Shown here: positions 1 through 13,900 of the stretch, piece by piece | How positions within the stretch are numbered: position 1 is the first letter of the stretch | Layout of the letters: every line of letters begins with the position of its first letter | Notes under the pieces: generated by a model | Seen by the model: the letters and a program-made list of their open reading frames with translations, nothing else | The model's database searches: none | Told to the model about the DNA's origin: nothing | Assembly: GCF_048771995.1 (NCBI RefSeq) | Contig: NC_133043.1 | Location: 9,256,501-9,320,500, forward strand | Direction: 5' to 3' | DNA length: 64,000 nt | Origin: Taeniopygia guttata | Taxonomy: Eukaryota; Chordata; Aves; Passeriformes; Estrildidae | Translations under genes and position numbers: made by a program

Positions 1-1968
1 ATCTACCCTTGAGTTTGTGACATGCAGAGCACTGATCAATTTAAACTGTTCAGGCTCCCTTGCTCAAATAATGAGGAATTCAGGTTATTAAATATTTGAT
101 GGCTAAAAATTAAGATTAATTTTTTAAGCTATTTTTTTTTTCACTGTGGTTTGTTCAGCTATAAATGAAAGGCTGATATTAGAAGCGAGGGAGCCAATTC
201 TGAATGTTTCTAGCAAGTTAGTTTTACCTAGAAAGTGGATAATTTTAAGCAAATTTCTTTTGTATCAGTAACTCTGTAATGGGTTGTTGGGCTGCAATTT
301 GAATTCTTGTTTCATCCTTCCTTTAATGCTCTCAGCAGTCCTGCTGGTCACTGCTGTTCTCCTGCACTGGGGTTGAACCCAGGGCTGCAGTGGAGCACCA
401 TCTCTTCCAGAGTGGGTGTCCTTGAGCTTCTCTGTCCTACTGGAATGTGCAGCTCAGTTCTTCCCTTTTACCCCAGCAAGGCTTTGGTTTTCCTCTCCTC
501 TGATTTTTTTCTCTGATGTAATCTGGAATCTTGATGGGGTAAGAGCAGAAATGTGCTTCAGCTCCATTGGGAATTTCTCCTGTCTTGCCCTTCCAGATTT
601 GCCAGCATTCCAGATTATGCACCTTTAACACTGGGAGCTCTGTGGAATTCCTCACCACCCTAAGGATTTGTTTTGTGTTTGTTTATTTGCATAATAAAAT
701 GTATGCAGACTTTAGGGCTGTTCCTGTTGGATCCTGTCCATCTGTGCAGTCTGATTGGTGTACATGGAAATATATGTGAATTACTATTCCTTGGATTCCT
801 ACTGTATTTCCAGGGCTTGTAAAAGCAAACTGATGATGAGTTTTCATATTTTACATTCTTTGAAGACAGATCTGCTGCCATTCATGTTGAGACCAAGTGG
901 GAGAGGCCCAACCAGAGACTCTTTATCTTGTACAACATCAGCCCTTCAACCAGCCCTCCTCTCCCACACAGCATCTATTTTTCAGAGCTGGTTCAACCAG
1001 AATTGTAGTTTAAAGGAATTAGTAGTAAAAAGCTGCAGAGGCCCAAAACAGCATCAGTCCCCTGGGTTCTGGGCAGCCTGTTCCAGAAAATAGAGCAAAT
1101 GTTTATCTTCCTTTCTGACAAAGGCCAGAGGATACTTACAAATAATTTATTGGAGTGGCCTTTGTCTCCTTATTTCCCAGACGTTGGGAGAATAATGAGA
1201 ATAGCTGAGTAAATATGTAAATAGTTTGTTGGACACAAATGCATTTTTTGGAAGTAAAAACAGTTTGCAAATCTGGATCAAATTCAGCAAAATCTTTGCT
1301 GCTGAAAAAGAAATAAAAATTCTTGGAGTAATTCAGGTGGTTTTTTTTGGGATTATGTAAATGTAAGGGTTGAATGAAAAATGCTTTCATTTTCAAAATA
1401 GCTAGTGCTTTAAAAAGAGGTGATAAAATCTTAGGAAAAGGAACACCTCAAAAATTCCACAAAAAAAAACTTGGCTTGATCTTATAGGCAGATTTTAGAA
1501 ATCCTTGTTTTTCCAAATTTCCTCAAAAATCTTCGTTCCAGATCAACACAAATTAATTTGTTTTAACTTCATTTACTCATATTTTGGGACTGGGCTTTTT
1601 TTTAGAGCTGAGACTCATAATCTGAAAAATCAGCTGCTTGCCTTGTGCTCACAACAAAGGGTGTCAACCCTGGGCAAGGAGAGAACCTTAGGCTGCAGCT
1701 CTGCTTTCTTGGCCAGCAAAAATCATCCTGAATCCAGCACTGGGGCAGAGCAAAGCACTGCACAGCTGGATCCAGGCTTGGGCTGCTGGGTGTGCAGTGC
1801 CAGCACAGCAATGATTTTGGAGGGTTTTGGGAATAAACAGCTGTAAGGGTTCATTTGCTTCAGTCATTGAGGAACCTACCTGTTCCTGTACTGGGGGTGG
1901 CTGCTCTTCATTGTGTCCTGACTGACAACCCAACGTGCTTTTTCATGAGTTTCTGTCTCCCTTCACAG
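1..1968 (+). other. ACSF2: ACSF2 intron, left edge of window
   Basis: No exon was found here. The first recognisable coding exon begins at 1969 in phase 0 after a pyrimidine-rich acceptor ending in cag, so the upstream exons (mitochondrial leader and the start of the AMP-binding domain) lie left of the window. The stretch is AT-rich and non-repetitive with no long open frame, tandem repeat or recognisable mobile element. Confidence 0.7.
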
Positions 1969-4900
1969 GTTGGCTGTAAGGCCCTGGTGTTCCCCAATCA
2001 ATTTAAAACACAGAAATACTATGATATTCTAAAGCAGTCATGTCCTGAACTAGAAAAATCCAGTCCTGGGGGAATAAAGAGCAAAAGGTGAGTTAGGAAC
2101 ATCTGGTGGCTTTGCACTGACCTCACAGCCACGTCCTGCCTTGTGTCCCCTCAGCTGCACCACACAGGTTTTGCTGAAGAAGGACCCACAGGAGGTCTCA
2201 TCTGAAGAGAACAAGTTAGGCTGGCCCAGAGGTTTGCCCTGACCAGTGTCTGGGCACTTTTCTCCTTGTTCTGTTATTTCTGATGGTGTTTTTCTCTCTG
2301 CCAGGCTACCTGACTTATCCGTTGTCATCATGTGTGACTCTAAGCTGCCTGGCACCTTCCACATGGATGAAGTGATGCAGGCTGGGGACAGCAGCCACCT
2401 GAAGCAGCTCAGGGCCGTGCAGCAGACACTGTCCTGCCATGAGCCCATCAACATCCAGTTCACTTCAGTAGGTGCCCTGCCAGCTCCATGCCCTGGGGTT
2501 GGGTTCCTCGCTGAGAACACGGGGAACGATGTGTGCAATGCCACACATCACATTTTCTTCCTGTTTCCCTCTGAGGCCAACCTTCCAGCTTCTGCAGTAG
2601 GATGGGAAAAGTCTTCTAGCATTTTCCCTTCTTCAAGGGGCACTGAGACAGTGACAGATGAATTCTGTTCAGCTGAAATTGGGCTATTTTTTGGGATTCA
2701 GGTGCTGTTAAAGAAGTAAAAACAGTCTCCCAGGTCTGATAGAAGAAAAAAGTGCAAGATCACCCCAGAGTCTGCCGGGGGGAATCTCCCCTGAGCTCAT
2801 CCTCAGAAAATGTGGTGTTGTTGCATAATTCCCTGTGTCTTCCAGGGAACAACAGGAAGCCCTAAAGGAGCCACCCTGTCCCACAGGAACATTGTGAATA
2901 ATGCCAATCTGGTTGGTCTGAGGCTGGGGATCACAGACCAGGTGGGTTTGGTGGGAGCAGGGTTTGGGGAGGCCTCTGCTGCAGCGGAGGGACCACGCGT
3001 GGAGAATGCTGGTGTTTACTCAGAGGAAGGGCAGGATGTTCTGCTGCAAATGACATTGAGGGATATTAATGCATAACATTTTGCATTGCTATAGAATTCA
3101 TTGATCTTTCATTTTAGTTTCATGTGAAACTTTTTTTTTTAAGGCAAAAAAGCTATCTTTTTGTGGAGGGAAAACATGAAATTAATAACTTTTCATTTTG
3201 GCGAATACTCGTTTCAAATAACTACAAGACTCTGGATGTTAGCTTTGCATTCTGCTGACTGAGGTTTTAATTTGATTTACATGACTTGGTTTCATGTCAT
3301 GTTTACAGTCTTGTAATTCTTATCAGGGTATGACCTCTCTTTTTATGGTTCCTTAAAAAATTGTTAAAGATAAATATTTTCTTTTGAAGTTCTGAAGTAC
3401 TTATTTCTAACACATCAGCTTTGATCCAGAGAATAGATGAGTTGTTTCAATCAGTCTTCAGAGCCTTTGGTGATTTGAAAAAAAAAGAAAGTAAAATGAA
3501 TAGCATGTGCCAAGTCCTGCATATTTCATGCCTCTCACAGCACTCCCATTCGTCTCTTTTCGTATATAATGTATAAGCAATAGCAGACCAAGGAGTCCAG
3601 CAAAGAAGAGACATTGCAGAAGGACAGGATAAAATATTGACATAAAAAAACTTCCCAAACTGATTTTTGTTAAAGGTAGGATGTGTCAGTTGTGTTTTCA
3701 CCTAACAGGAATGCAGCAGAATGTCAGATTTCCAGCTGAGGGACCAGGAGAAGTGTTTCTGCTCAGATCTTTGCTCTTCAGCAGGGAGATGGGCTGGACA
3801 GCCACTGGAGGGTCTCCTCTGCTGACTGTTTTTGGTTGATCCAGGAGAGTCGCTCTGGGCTCCCTGCGCCTCTCTACCACTGCCTGGCGTCGGTGGGAGG
3901 CTGCATGGTGATGGCTCTGCATGGCACCTCCTGCATCTTCTCATCACCCAGCTTCGAGGGCAAGGCTGCACTGGAGGCTGTGTCTCGAGAGAAGTGAGAG
4001 CCTGTTTCTCTAAGGAGCAGTTCTTGGCCTGTGGCTCTACTTCTTTCCTTGCCTCAGCTGCCAGGACCTTGCTTGTGCTCTTCCTTCCCACAGCTGAGAG
4101 GCAGATTTGCTGCTGCACTCGACTGCACAGGAACCAAAGTCTGCCTTTCCAGCTGTGCTTGGGAGTGTGTTACCCTTCTGAAATGAGGGAATCCTTCCTG
4201 TCACCACGGGGCTTTGGCTGGGAAGCATAGTGGTGTCTTGGTTTGCTGTGGCTGCTGTGTTTTCACAACTGAACATTGCCTTCCTTTCCCAAGTTCAGCT
4301 CTGCTGCTGGGATAGTATTTCCATATTGTTCCTCAAGTATAGCTTGGGAAACAAAAGGCTGTTGCTATGTCTGCATCATACATGTACAGATGTGTCTATA
4401 TCTTATGCAGATGCATGTCTGTGTGTGCTGATGCTGCTGCTGCTCTGCAGCCCCAGATGGGATGGGATGGAATGGGATGGAATGGGATGGAATGGGATGG
4501 ATGGCTCGGGATGGGATGGCATGGATGGCTCAGGATGGAATGGGATGGATGGCTTGGGATGGAATGGGATGGATGGCTCAGGATGGGATGGAATGGGATG
4601 GATGGCTCAGGATGGAATGGGATGGATGGCTTGGGATGGGATGGAATGGGATGGATGGCTCGGGATGGAATGGGATGGATGGCTCAGGATGGGATGGGCA
4701 CTGAGCTGGGGCTGCCACCAGTTTCCACCTCTGCAGCTTTGCCTTTTTATTCCCTATTTCTCAAGATGCTCCTTCCTCCTCGGCACACCCACCATGTTCA
4801 TAGACATGCTCTCCCAGCCGGACTTCGACTCCTATGACCTGTCAACTCTCCGGGGAGGTAAGTCCCAGAATTCAAATGGAAAAATCCTGAGAACCAGGGT

Positions 4901-7900
4901 AGTCCTGGTTCCCTGCTGGGAGGCTGTATTTTTAGTTTTGTGAGCACATGTCTCTTCTGGTGGGAAAAATCTAGTTGCATGAGCTTTGTGTTTCCCCTGT
5001 TAATTTGATGCTACATTTCTTTTCCTTGGGAAATCCTTCCATCATGGTGTATTTTAGGACTCCTTCATCTGAAGGCAGTCTAGGGAAGGACCTTTCTATT
5101 TTAGCTACAAGGGGTGGTGTCAAGAACAGCTTGATTTTCCTTGCCTCTCCAGCCACCACCATGTGGCAGCAGATGCTTTCTGTGTCTCAGACTAATGCAG
5201 TCCATAAAGCAGAGCCAAGCTCAGATTTTTTTCTCAGACCTGAAGTTTCCTTTCTGTTTCTGAAGTCACTCATCCCCGTGCTGGAGGGTGTGATACAATG
5301 TGCTGGAGCTTCCTCTCTTGTCACAGCCCACTTTGGAAATAGCTGGGCAGACCACCAGTCCTGTTGAGGCAGTTATAGTACAGAGAGAATGTGTATAAGG
5401 AGCATAAGGAAATATTTTAGCAAGTTACCTATGTGCAAAATGATCCTGTCTCGTCCTGTTCCCCACCAAAGCCCATGTGTTACCCCACTCTTTTGCTCTG
5501 TCATCCTAGGTTGGAACAGGTGGCAGTGGGATCTACCCTCTCCCAAAAGGGCTGCTCTGTGCAAGGCAAGAGGAAAGGTTTTTGCTTTTATGGTGATGAT
5601 TGATGAAAGTGTTTGTCCCACTATAAAACTGTACCTCTTTTTGCTATGAATCTTTTAATTTTTGGAGAACTGTAGGTTGGATTAGGTTTGAATTATATTT
5701 TCCTGTTGAGAAAGGCAAATTGGCCTTGCTGCAGCCTTTGCTTCTAGAACAACTAAGACCTGTATAAAAAGATTTGGGAAGTATTTTGACAGGAACCAGT
5801 GTGTCCCACTGGTCTTGTCAGCATTAAATCTGGGAGTGGAGCGCTGTTTGAGGGACCCTCCTGGGAGTAAATAGCAGGTTTCCAAGGTATTTTCCTCTTT
5901 CTTTCAGGAATTATTGCAGGCTCTCCTGTTCCCCCTGAGACCATGAGGACAATTATCACCAAGATGCACATGCCAGAGCTTGTGGTGAGTTGTGGTGCCT
6001 GTGACCAGACCTGCAAGGGGTGTTTGTCACAGTGAGACACTGAGTTTGGGTGTCTCTGGACCTCAGTGGTACCTGGTGGTCCTGGGGCTGCTGGGATCAG
6101 GCTGAAGAGGGAACTGGGGACAGAAGTGGGGGCCTGGTTGCTGCTGAGGTGTCCAGGGAGGAAGCTTTGGCAGAAGACAAGGCATCACATTCAATGTCAT
6201 ATTCTGCTGCTCATTTCAAAACTTTTACTGACATTCAGTTGTACACGCTGCCAGGATTATGATGGCAGAGGCAGTGCTGGTTCACAGTAGTGCAGGTGGG
6301 TGCTTGTATTCCTCTTGGTGTGGAGCTGTCAAATTTCTTTGCCCATCCTGGATTTCCTGGGGATGAAAACCTCATTGTGTGGTTTTTGTTGTGTCTGAGT
6401 CAGGTGTGCCAGCCACATGTGCAGTGCCAGAAGGGCAGTTTGTGCTGGTCCATTGTCCTGGGCCTGTGCAAGGGCCACCAGCACGGGGGTCAGTGACCCT
6501 CTAGGTGATGCATTTCCTAGGCATGTCTGGCCATCTGCATGCAAATGGCTAAGCCAGAAAAGAACCATTTTGTTTTGCCATAAAGGAAATGAATTTGGTA
6601 CCATGCTGCTTCCCAAGGCTGAGGAAGTCAGATTAGGCTGTTGTTTTTGGCAGACCCTGACTGCACCAGCAGTAGGGTTTTACAGGGACAGCTCTGTGCT
6701 CTGCCACAGACCAGGGGAATTCAGGGCATCTGTCCTGAAGCTGTCTTGGATGCAGCCAGGTTTTTTCCTGGATATGATGCTCTTCATGCTAAGCTGGAAA
6801 CACCAGGGACAGCCTTGGTGCTGCTGCTTGTGCTCTGTCGGGTGACAGCTACCTATTTTTATAGTAAACTTGAGTTTGGCCTCACAAAATATTTTCAAGC
6901 ATTCCTGTGAGAGCTCAGGACTCATTAGGTGTCACATGTTCCTGTTTTGTAGCAAGAGAAATAATAAAACCCTCCCAAACAGTTGCTCTGCCCGTGGGAT
7001 AAAGAGGATTAAGTCTATATTTGTACCACTGGTCTCATGTTACTCCTGATCCCTCCAGCTCTCAGGCAGACACACAGAGACTTGTTGATTTCATCTTTGC
7101 AGCAAGAGCTTTATACAGAAGATGTACATAAGAAAATATACAATTCGATTTCTATATAGGAGGCAGAGGAGTTTTCATCCTCTTAAAGGTCATTTACACT
7201 GTTACAGAGGAATAAATAGACATATATTTATATAACTCTTTAGGTTAAAAAACATAGTTGAATTGAAATATGTGGAAATATGTGGAATTGAAATAGCTGT
7301 GACAATAAACCATAGTCATCCTGGTGTCCTGCTAGATCCTCTGGAGTCTGGGTGGGAAGGAGAGGAGGAGGGGTGCCTGAGCCAACTGCACCATGCACAC
7401 CTTCTCCTCTTGGACATTTTGGTGACCCCACAGAGTGGGAGGGAAATCCAGCCTTCAGATGGATCAGATTCCAGTTCCAGTTTTGGAGGTTCCCAGTACT
7501 GCTTCCCCTAAAGGATTTCTGGTCAATGTTGAGAGATTGCTGCCTCAGAGCCACTGGCTCGTGGTCACTGCTTCACCCCTTCCCTCAGCCCTGGCCTGCA
7601 GGGATCCCCTCTGTGGGTGGGCAGGGGAGTCTCTTTTAAAGGGTTGAGAGCAATTTTCCTTATCAAGCAGCTGGGGAGGGATGCTCCTGCTTCCCCATCT
7701 GCTCCCTCTCCTCTGGAATGGGAGAGACAGCGACCAGCTGGTTGATCAGGGCTGTGGGTTATGTTTCTTCTGGGAAAGATGACTCTGTTTTACCAGCAGG
7801 ATCTAGCTTAGCTTGTCTGAGTATGGGCATGCATCGTTTAGTTTTTACAAAGGCCTCTTTTAAAATACATAGATGTCGGAAAAGACTGAGAAGGTGGATT

Positions 7901-10900
7901 CCATCCTTGTGATCAGCAGAAAAGCAGGGATTCAGAGGAGGCTGCAGGTGTTCATCTATGTCAGGAGTATTTCCTGACAGGTAGGAGAAGCTCAAGGAAG
8001 GACTCGGAAGTCAGTAGTTTTCTGATGGCTGAAGTGACCGGTCACCAGGACGGGCCATACTGGAGCCTGCTGGCATTAAAAAAGAGAGAAGGCCACACCT
8101 TTAAGGAGATTTTTCCATCAGAGCAGTAAACATATAACATTTGTCTATTTTTAAATCAGTGGATGAAGCCCATACTTGAAAGTGAAGAGTGTGAGTCAAG
8201 GAGCTGTTACAACTTCCCACAGCAGAGGAAATGGGTTAGTCCTGTCTCTGAGCTACTCTGCCAGCTCTGTGTGACTCCCGAGGGTCTTACCCAAAGTGCT
8301 GATGCTCAGGGAGCACTTTCTTGGCAAAGGAAGGAAACTCAGAGTGAAATTTTCAAGTGGACTATTTTGATGACCTGATTCTGAAAATCCAGGGCAGGTG
8401 TAGTCTTAGAAACTACCAAGCAGCTTTCCATCTTAAATATAGCCCGTGACCCAAGTCAGTCCTCATCCCTGAAATACAGACCTCTGTCTGTGACAGCTGC
8501 CTGGCTCTCAAGGGGTGCAGGATGAAATCAGAGGTACTTTCATAAAATTCAAGCTCGCCACACTGGAGTGGGTTTGTGTACCTGCATTTTGGCACTGACA
8601 TCTGAAGGCACTGAGCTTTATCTTCTGCAAGACTGGAATAAATAATTTCCTATTTCATTAGCACTTGTAAACCTGTTTGAGGGAGCTGGATGAAAAGTGC
8701 TACGAAAAAAAACAGGTCATGGTTTTCTTACTCTCACCATGGAGGAGTGAACTGGGATCCAGTTTAGGCAGGGAAAGACAATTAAGAAGGGTAAGACCTG
8801 TTAATAAACTATGTTTAAGTACTGTGGTTTAGAAAACTGAAGTTTTTCTGTGCTTAGAGCAGAACTTTTCCTGCCCTGTATGGAATGACTGGTATTTCCA
8901 TCTCTAATCCATAAAACCTTCTGGCACTACAAGAGAAATAATCACTTTAGAAAGGCGCAGAGCAGCTGGCAGAATCCCTGACATTTTGGTCATAAATTTC
9001 CTTTCTCCACCCTGATGTGCATATCCTTAGTGAAGTGGGGATCAAAGGCCATCACACAGCACAATGCCCACCTCTTTTCCTTCAATGCAGTGCAGCATCA
9101 CTGCACTTTGCTTAACAAATGAGCAAAGGTCCCTTCCCCAAGAGCTTACAAACTTCCAGGCTCATTCAAAGTTCTCTGGAATCCCAGACCTATTTCTGGG
9201 ATGGCAAAAAGTAAAATGCTTGGGGTGGAGTGATGACAGTTGTGGCTTTTTTGCTCCTCTGCAGGCTGAACTGAATACCCCTGGTAGTTTCCAGCTGTGG
9301 AAGGTGTCTGTGTGATCAGTTTTCATAGTTGGTGTTTGTTTTGGTAGCTGTTAGCAAAAGTTCATTGCTGGAGGGGAAGGCAGCCTGGTCTTTGAATCAC
9401 CTCCTGGCTAAGGACACCTTACCCAAAGAATATTTGCTATCTTGAACCTCCCTCCTCTGGGATAATCATTTGAAGGCAAGAGCCGTTGTTTTTAAATGTT
9501 TAATTGTTTTTAATTGTTTTTAAAGATCTGACTGTCTTGGAGGGAATTGTAGTTGTGGAAAAGCAGCTGGGTCAAGAGCTGCTCCTTTTGGAAGACATCT
9601 ACTTTCCTATGGGCTGGGCAGTCTGGGGCAAGACTTCCCAGCAAAGCCCTGCCCTGGATTTCACACCAGACCTGGCGGACCTTTATAGGGCAAAGGGCTG
9701 AGCATCTCCAGTTGATTAGAAAATTAAAGGTTGTGTGGTCCCAGCTCAGGGTAGGAGTCAGCTAAATCCGCCCTTGTTTTGATATATAGTTTCTATCCCT
9801 TTTGAATAACAATTACATCTTGACTTGATATGGGGCTTTGGTGTTAGGACAGGGTGTGTGTCACCATAGTGCCCGGAGCATGATTGAGGCTTAAACCCTG
9901 AAGATTTCCAAGTCATTCTGTGTGTGTTTTCAGGATCCTTGCTTCTCTATTTCATATTCACTTGCATGTTTTGTCCTTCATTCCTGCCCCAGGCCTCTCT
10001 TTAGCCCTATATTTTTTCACAGAGTTGACTCTATCCCTGATGCCACAGGCAGGTTCTCTGCTACGGGAGCTCGTGGAGCCAGGAGATGCAGGAGATGCTG
10101 CAGCTCTTAGCACAGACATCTGTGGCTGGATGGGTAGCTGCTGCAGGCCAAACCCTGGTGGCATTTAAGACTGATGCCACAAAAGGTGCTGGGGCTTCTG
10201 GTGCAACTAAAAGGGAACCATCTTACGTGTTTAATGGCGGCTCCCCTTCCTGGACCTCTTGGTGGGCAGCTTGCAGGAGCGGAGGGCCGGGGTGTCCCTG
10301 ATGGGCTGTCCCCGGTGCTGGGCTGGTGTGGAGCAGCTGTCCTCAGCACGGGTGCGGTTCCCTTTCAGCCACCTGTGGCACAGGGAGGAAGGAAGGGAGG
10401 AACCTGAGAAAGGGGCAAGCCATGGGTATGAGGGGAGAGAGCTGCCGGGTGTGCCAGCGGTGTCCTGGCACAGGCTGGGGTGGCGGTGCCGTACTTGCGC
10501 AGAGGTGCCAGCTGGCAGCTGCAGTGCCAAGGGTTTCGGGAGATGGTCAGCGTCTCCATCTTGTCAAAAGGGAAGTTTCGGGGCAGTTGGGTGAGCCGGT
10601 TGTTCTCCACGTGGGCGGTTTTCAGCGCGGTCACGCCAGCGAACGCGTTGTCTGCAAACTGAAGCACAGAGGTTTCTGCTGAGGTGGGGAATGGGGACTC
10701 CTAACCTGAGGGGCTCTGGTCCAGACTTTGAGTGTCTGCCTAGAGAAGTGTCAGAATTTATGGTACTGATGATTCTGAGATTGTAGAAAGTCTCTGTCTG
10801 TCAGCCCCGTTGCCAAAGCAGAAGCCATAATTGGTCTGTGCTGTTTCAAGGTTGTTTATTCTGTTTATCTCTAACATGTTCTGCTGCCCTGCCGCAGCTC

Positions 10901-13900
10901 TGTCCTGCAGGGCAGCGTGTGGGGCTCTGCCCTCAGTGGGATGGTACAAACATTAAATACCACAAACTACCTGTGCTGGATTTACAATAACGTGCCAATA
11001 TCTGTCACCTACGTTGGACAGTGTGTCCCCAGCCTGAACCAACAGAAAAATGCCAACACTACAGTGAAACATGGAGGGCATGAAGAAGGAGAAAAAGGAC
11101 AAGGCACACCCAATTTCCTCTATCTTGTCCCCTTTGGACCCCTTATCTAGAATCCTAAAATTTGACTTTTGACACTTAATTATTACTTATATCAAACACT
11201 CGGAGCTTGCAATTCATCCTGTAAGATTGAAAACTCTTTTCCATGGTCATAGATCACAGCCAGTGTCTCTGGGGGCTCTGTCCAGGGGGGTTCCTGACCC
11301 CTGCCAGGGTCCCAGACCTTCCAGGGCAGCCAGAGGGATGCCCTGGATTCCCACAGAGAAGTTGTGAATGTGCTGTCCCTGGAAGCATTCAAGGCCAGGT
11401 TGGACAGAACCTGGAGCAACCTGGTGTCCTTGCCCATGTCAGGGGGTTTTGGAAAGAGATGATCTTTAATGCCCCTTCCAGCCCAGGTTATTCTATCATT
11501 CTGTGAAGCATGGAGAGAGCAAGAGAAGGAGCTGTAACAGGGAGCTGGCTTGCTGGACACTGTACACTTGAGAGGCAGCAGACTGGTGGGCTCGTGGTTG
11601 ATGGAGTGTCCTACAAGAAGAGCTATGTCCCAAATCCATGTGGGATTGTCTTTGCAGCCCCATCCGTAAATAAATTGAAGTCTGGCAACCCTTTTTATTT
11701 TTGAGGCATACTTCTCCATTCTAAATGAAGATATATTCTCATATATTCCTTTCTAAGGCTGGAAATCCTCCCAAGGCCTGTTGCCTTGCCTGGAGCGACT
11801 GAAGGAGGAGTGTTTGTGGCCTCTGAAGGGGCTGTAGACTTTGGCAGTGCCTGGGGGCTCTGAGTGGAAATTTACACTTGGCATTTGAGCAATGGAGAAA
11901 TACAGGCAGGTTTTCCAGCACCTCAGCCTCCTCCATTTTTTCTCATTTCCAGTGGGGTTTTTTTTTGCAAGGGATGCTGTAAAATTTGTGCTTTCTTGGT
12001 TGATAGAGAGGCTTTAAGGTAGAGTCTCCCTTAAGAAAGCTGTCAAAAAGCAAGAGAGGCTGTAGACCTGACTTTGCAGCCCTCTCCTCTCTTCCCTGAG
12101 GTCTCATCCCTGATGTTTTTCAGCCCATGGTTATTCAGGTTGGAAAGTTGTTGAAAGCAAACCCCTGAACAGGATCTTCCATGGCAGTGGCTGACAGGAG
12201 AGGAGCTCCCTGACAAAGCACAAAGCTCTTCTTAGCTATGACAAACCATTTCTCCTGCCTCTCAAAATGTGGGGGAAGCTTTCTCTAAAGGTTGGAGAGG
12301 ACACTTGCTAGGTGTTCCCAAAGCCCCAGGACCTGTGCTCCCATTTCTGAAAAGAACCCTGCACTTCTCATGGACCATCAGGGCATGTTCATGCTCTCTA
12401 AGCTGAAAAGCTTCACAGAGGAAATGCACTATTTTAAGCCATGAACTTTTGTCATCTCCCAAATTAAGCATTGCTGGATGGGATTAGAGCACAGCCAGAT
12501 CCTTGTAGCTGTTGGACAGTCAGCACTGGTCTTCTCCTTCCAAAAGTGAGCTGAGCTCAGGAGGCTGGACTGTGCTGATAGTGAGCTGCTCTGAGGGATG
12601 CTGGCACGCCGTGCAGAGGGGTGGGAAGGCTGGACAGTGGTGTTACTGTCTCAGCTGCTCATTCCTCTCCCAGCCCCATGACAAGAGTTCACATCTGCTG
12701 CTAACAGCTACAGAGCTGCCTGCCAGACCGTGTCTTTGGGAAGAAAAGGGTGATTTTTATCCCTCATTTAGATGGAGGTTTACTGCTGTTAAGTTATTTT
12801 ACACTGAAAACACAGACAGGGGTGCTTGTCTCATGTTGAGGTACAAGGAGGGTCCCGGCCTGTGCAGCACAGCCCTGTGGGGTCTGGTGTGGGTCTGTGA
12901 TGCTGGGGGAAAATGGGAGCTCCAGCTTTTGCTCAGGCTCTTCCTTTTGCTCAGCTGTAATTTAGGCTGGAGTAAAATTCTGTGGCTTTACACTTGATCA
13001 TCTTAAAAATCTTGCAGCCATTCAGGGAAGAGCTAAGGACAGCATGTTTGTGGAGGAGAAAGGGCTACAGTAAAGATGCCAGCAGTACTCAGAGCATTTG
13101 GTGGTGATTTCCTGGATTGTGTGGCCTCTGTGATTAGATGTCTCTTATCACTGCAAAGCTCACACGTGGGCTGTTTGGGTATGAGGCCTTTGAAGATTTG
13201 AAGCGAAAATGAGATGGAAGCTTTGTATTTGCAAGCTCTAAAGCTGCAGAAGCCACCCCTATTAGTGCTGATCCCATAAACTGATGTCCTGTTGGGCTGC
13301 TGGGGAGGAAAGGAGGCACTGGCTGCACTAGAGCCTTTTAAGTTCCTATTCACAGGTGGTCACTGTAAAAAAAATCCTTTTTTGCTGGCTAGAATCGTTA
13401 ACCATTGGTTCTTGGTCAAACCAAGGATGCTTTTTCCCCTGGAACATCCCAAAGTCTAATTTCTTCAACATGTAACTTGGAACTCTGATATCTCTAGCTG
13501 GTACAACATTAGACTGCAATATTTGACTGAAAATGCCTTAGAACTGAGTCTACAGAAGTGCTGTCACAGAACATCTAAGGTCTTGCCTAGTAAGGTAAAT
13601 GAATCCTTTTCAAGTGTTGAGTTTGCTCAGTCTCATACTGGAGAGGTTAATGCTCAGAGTGGACGAGGCAAATAAATACTTAAATACTGAATACTGAATA
13701 AATACTTAAATACTGAAGTTATTACTGAACTGGTTTAGTTAGTGTTGTTCTGCACCTGAACAAGGTGTAATTCCAGTTTTTGAGCTTTTTTGGATTCTAT
13801 CTCCCTTTGAAAACTCTGGGGTTTTTTGCATTTCTTGTAGCTTTCATGTGATGTGCTCATCATTGTGAGACTGAGTTGTGAAGAAATTCTCTTTTCCATC

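Noticed and set aside
2050-2544. 164-codon minus-strand ORF
   Set aside because: Antisense shadow over two ACSF2 exons and the intron between them, with no family resemblance.
4230-4943. 237-codon plus-strand ORF
   Set aside because: Most of it is the translated GGATG array. Only the part from 4766 to 4857 is a real exon, belonging to ACSF2.
7090-7260. AT-rich patch resembling a conserved 3' UTR
   Set aside because: No minus-strand AATAAA and no linking exon; too far from the CHAD stop to assign with any confidence.
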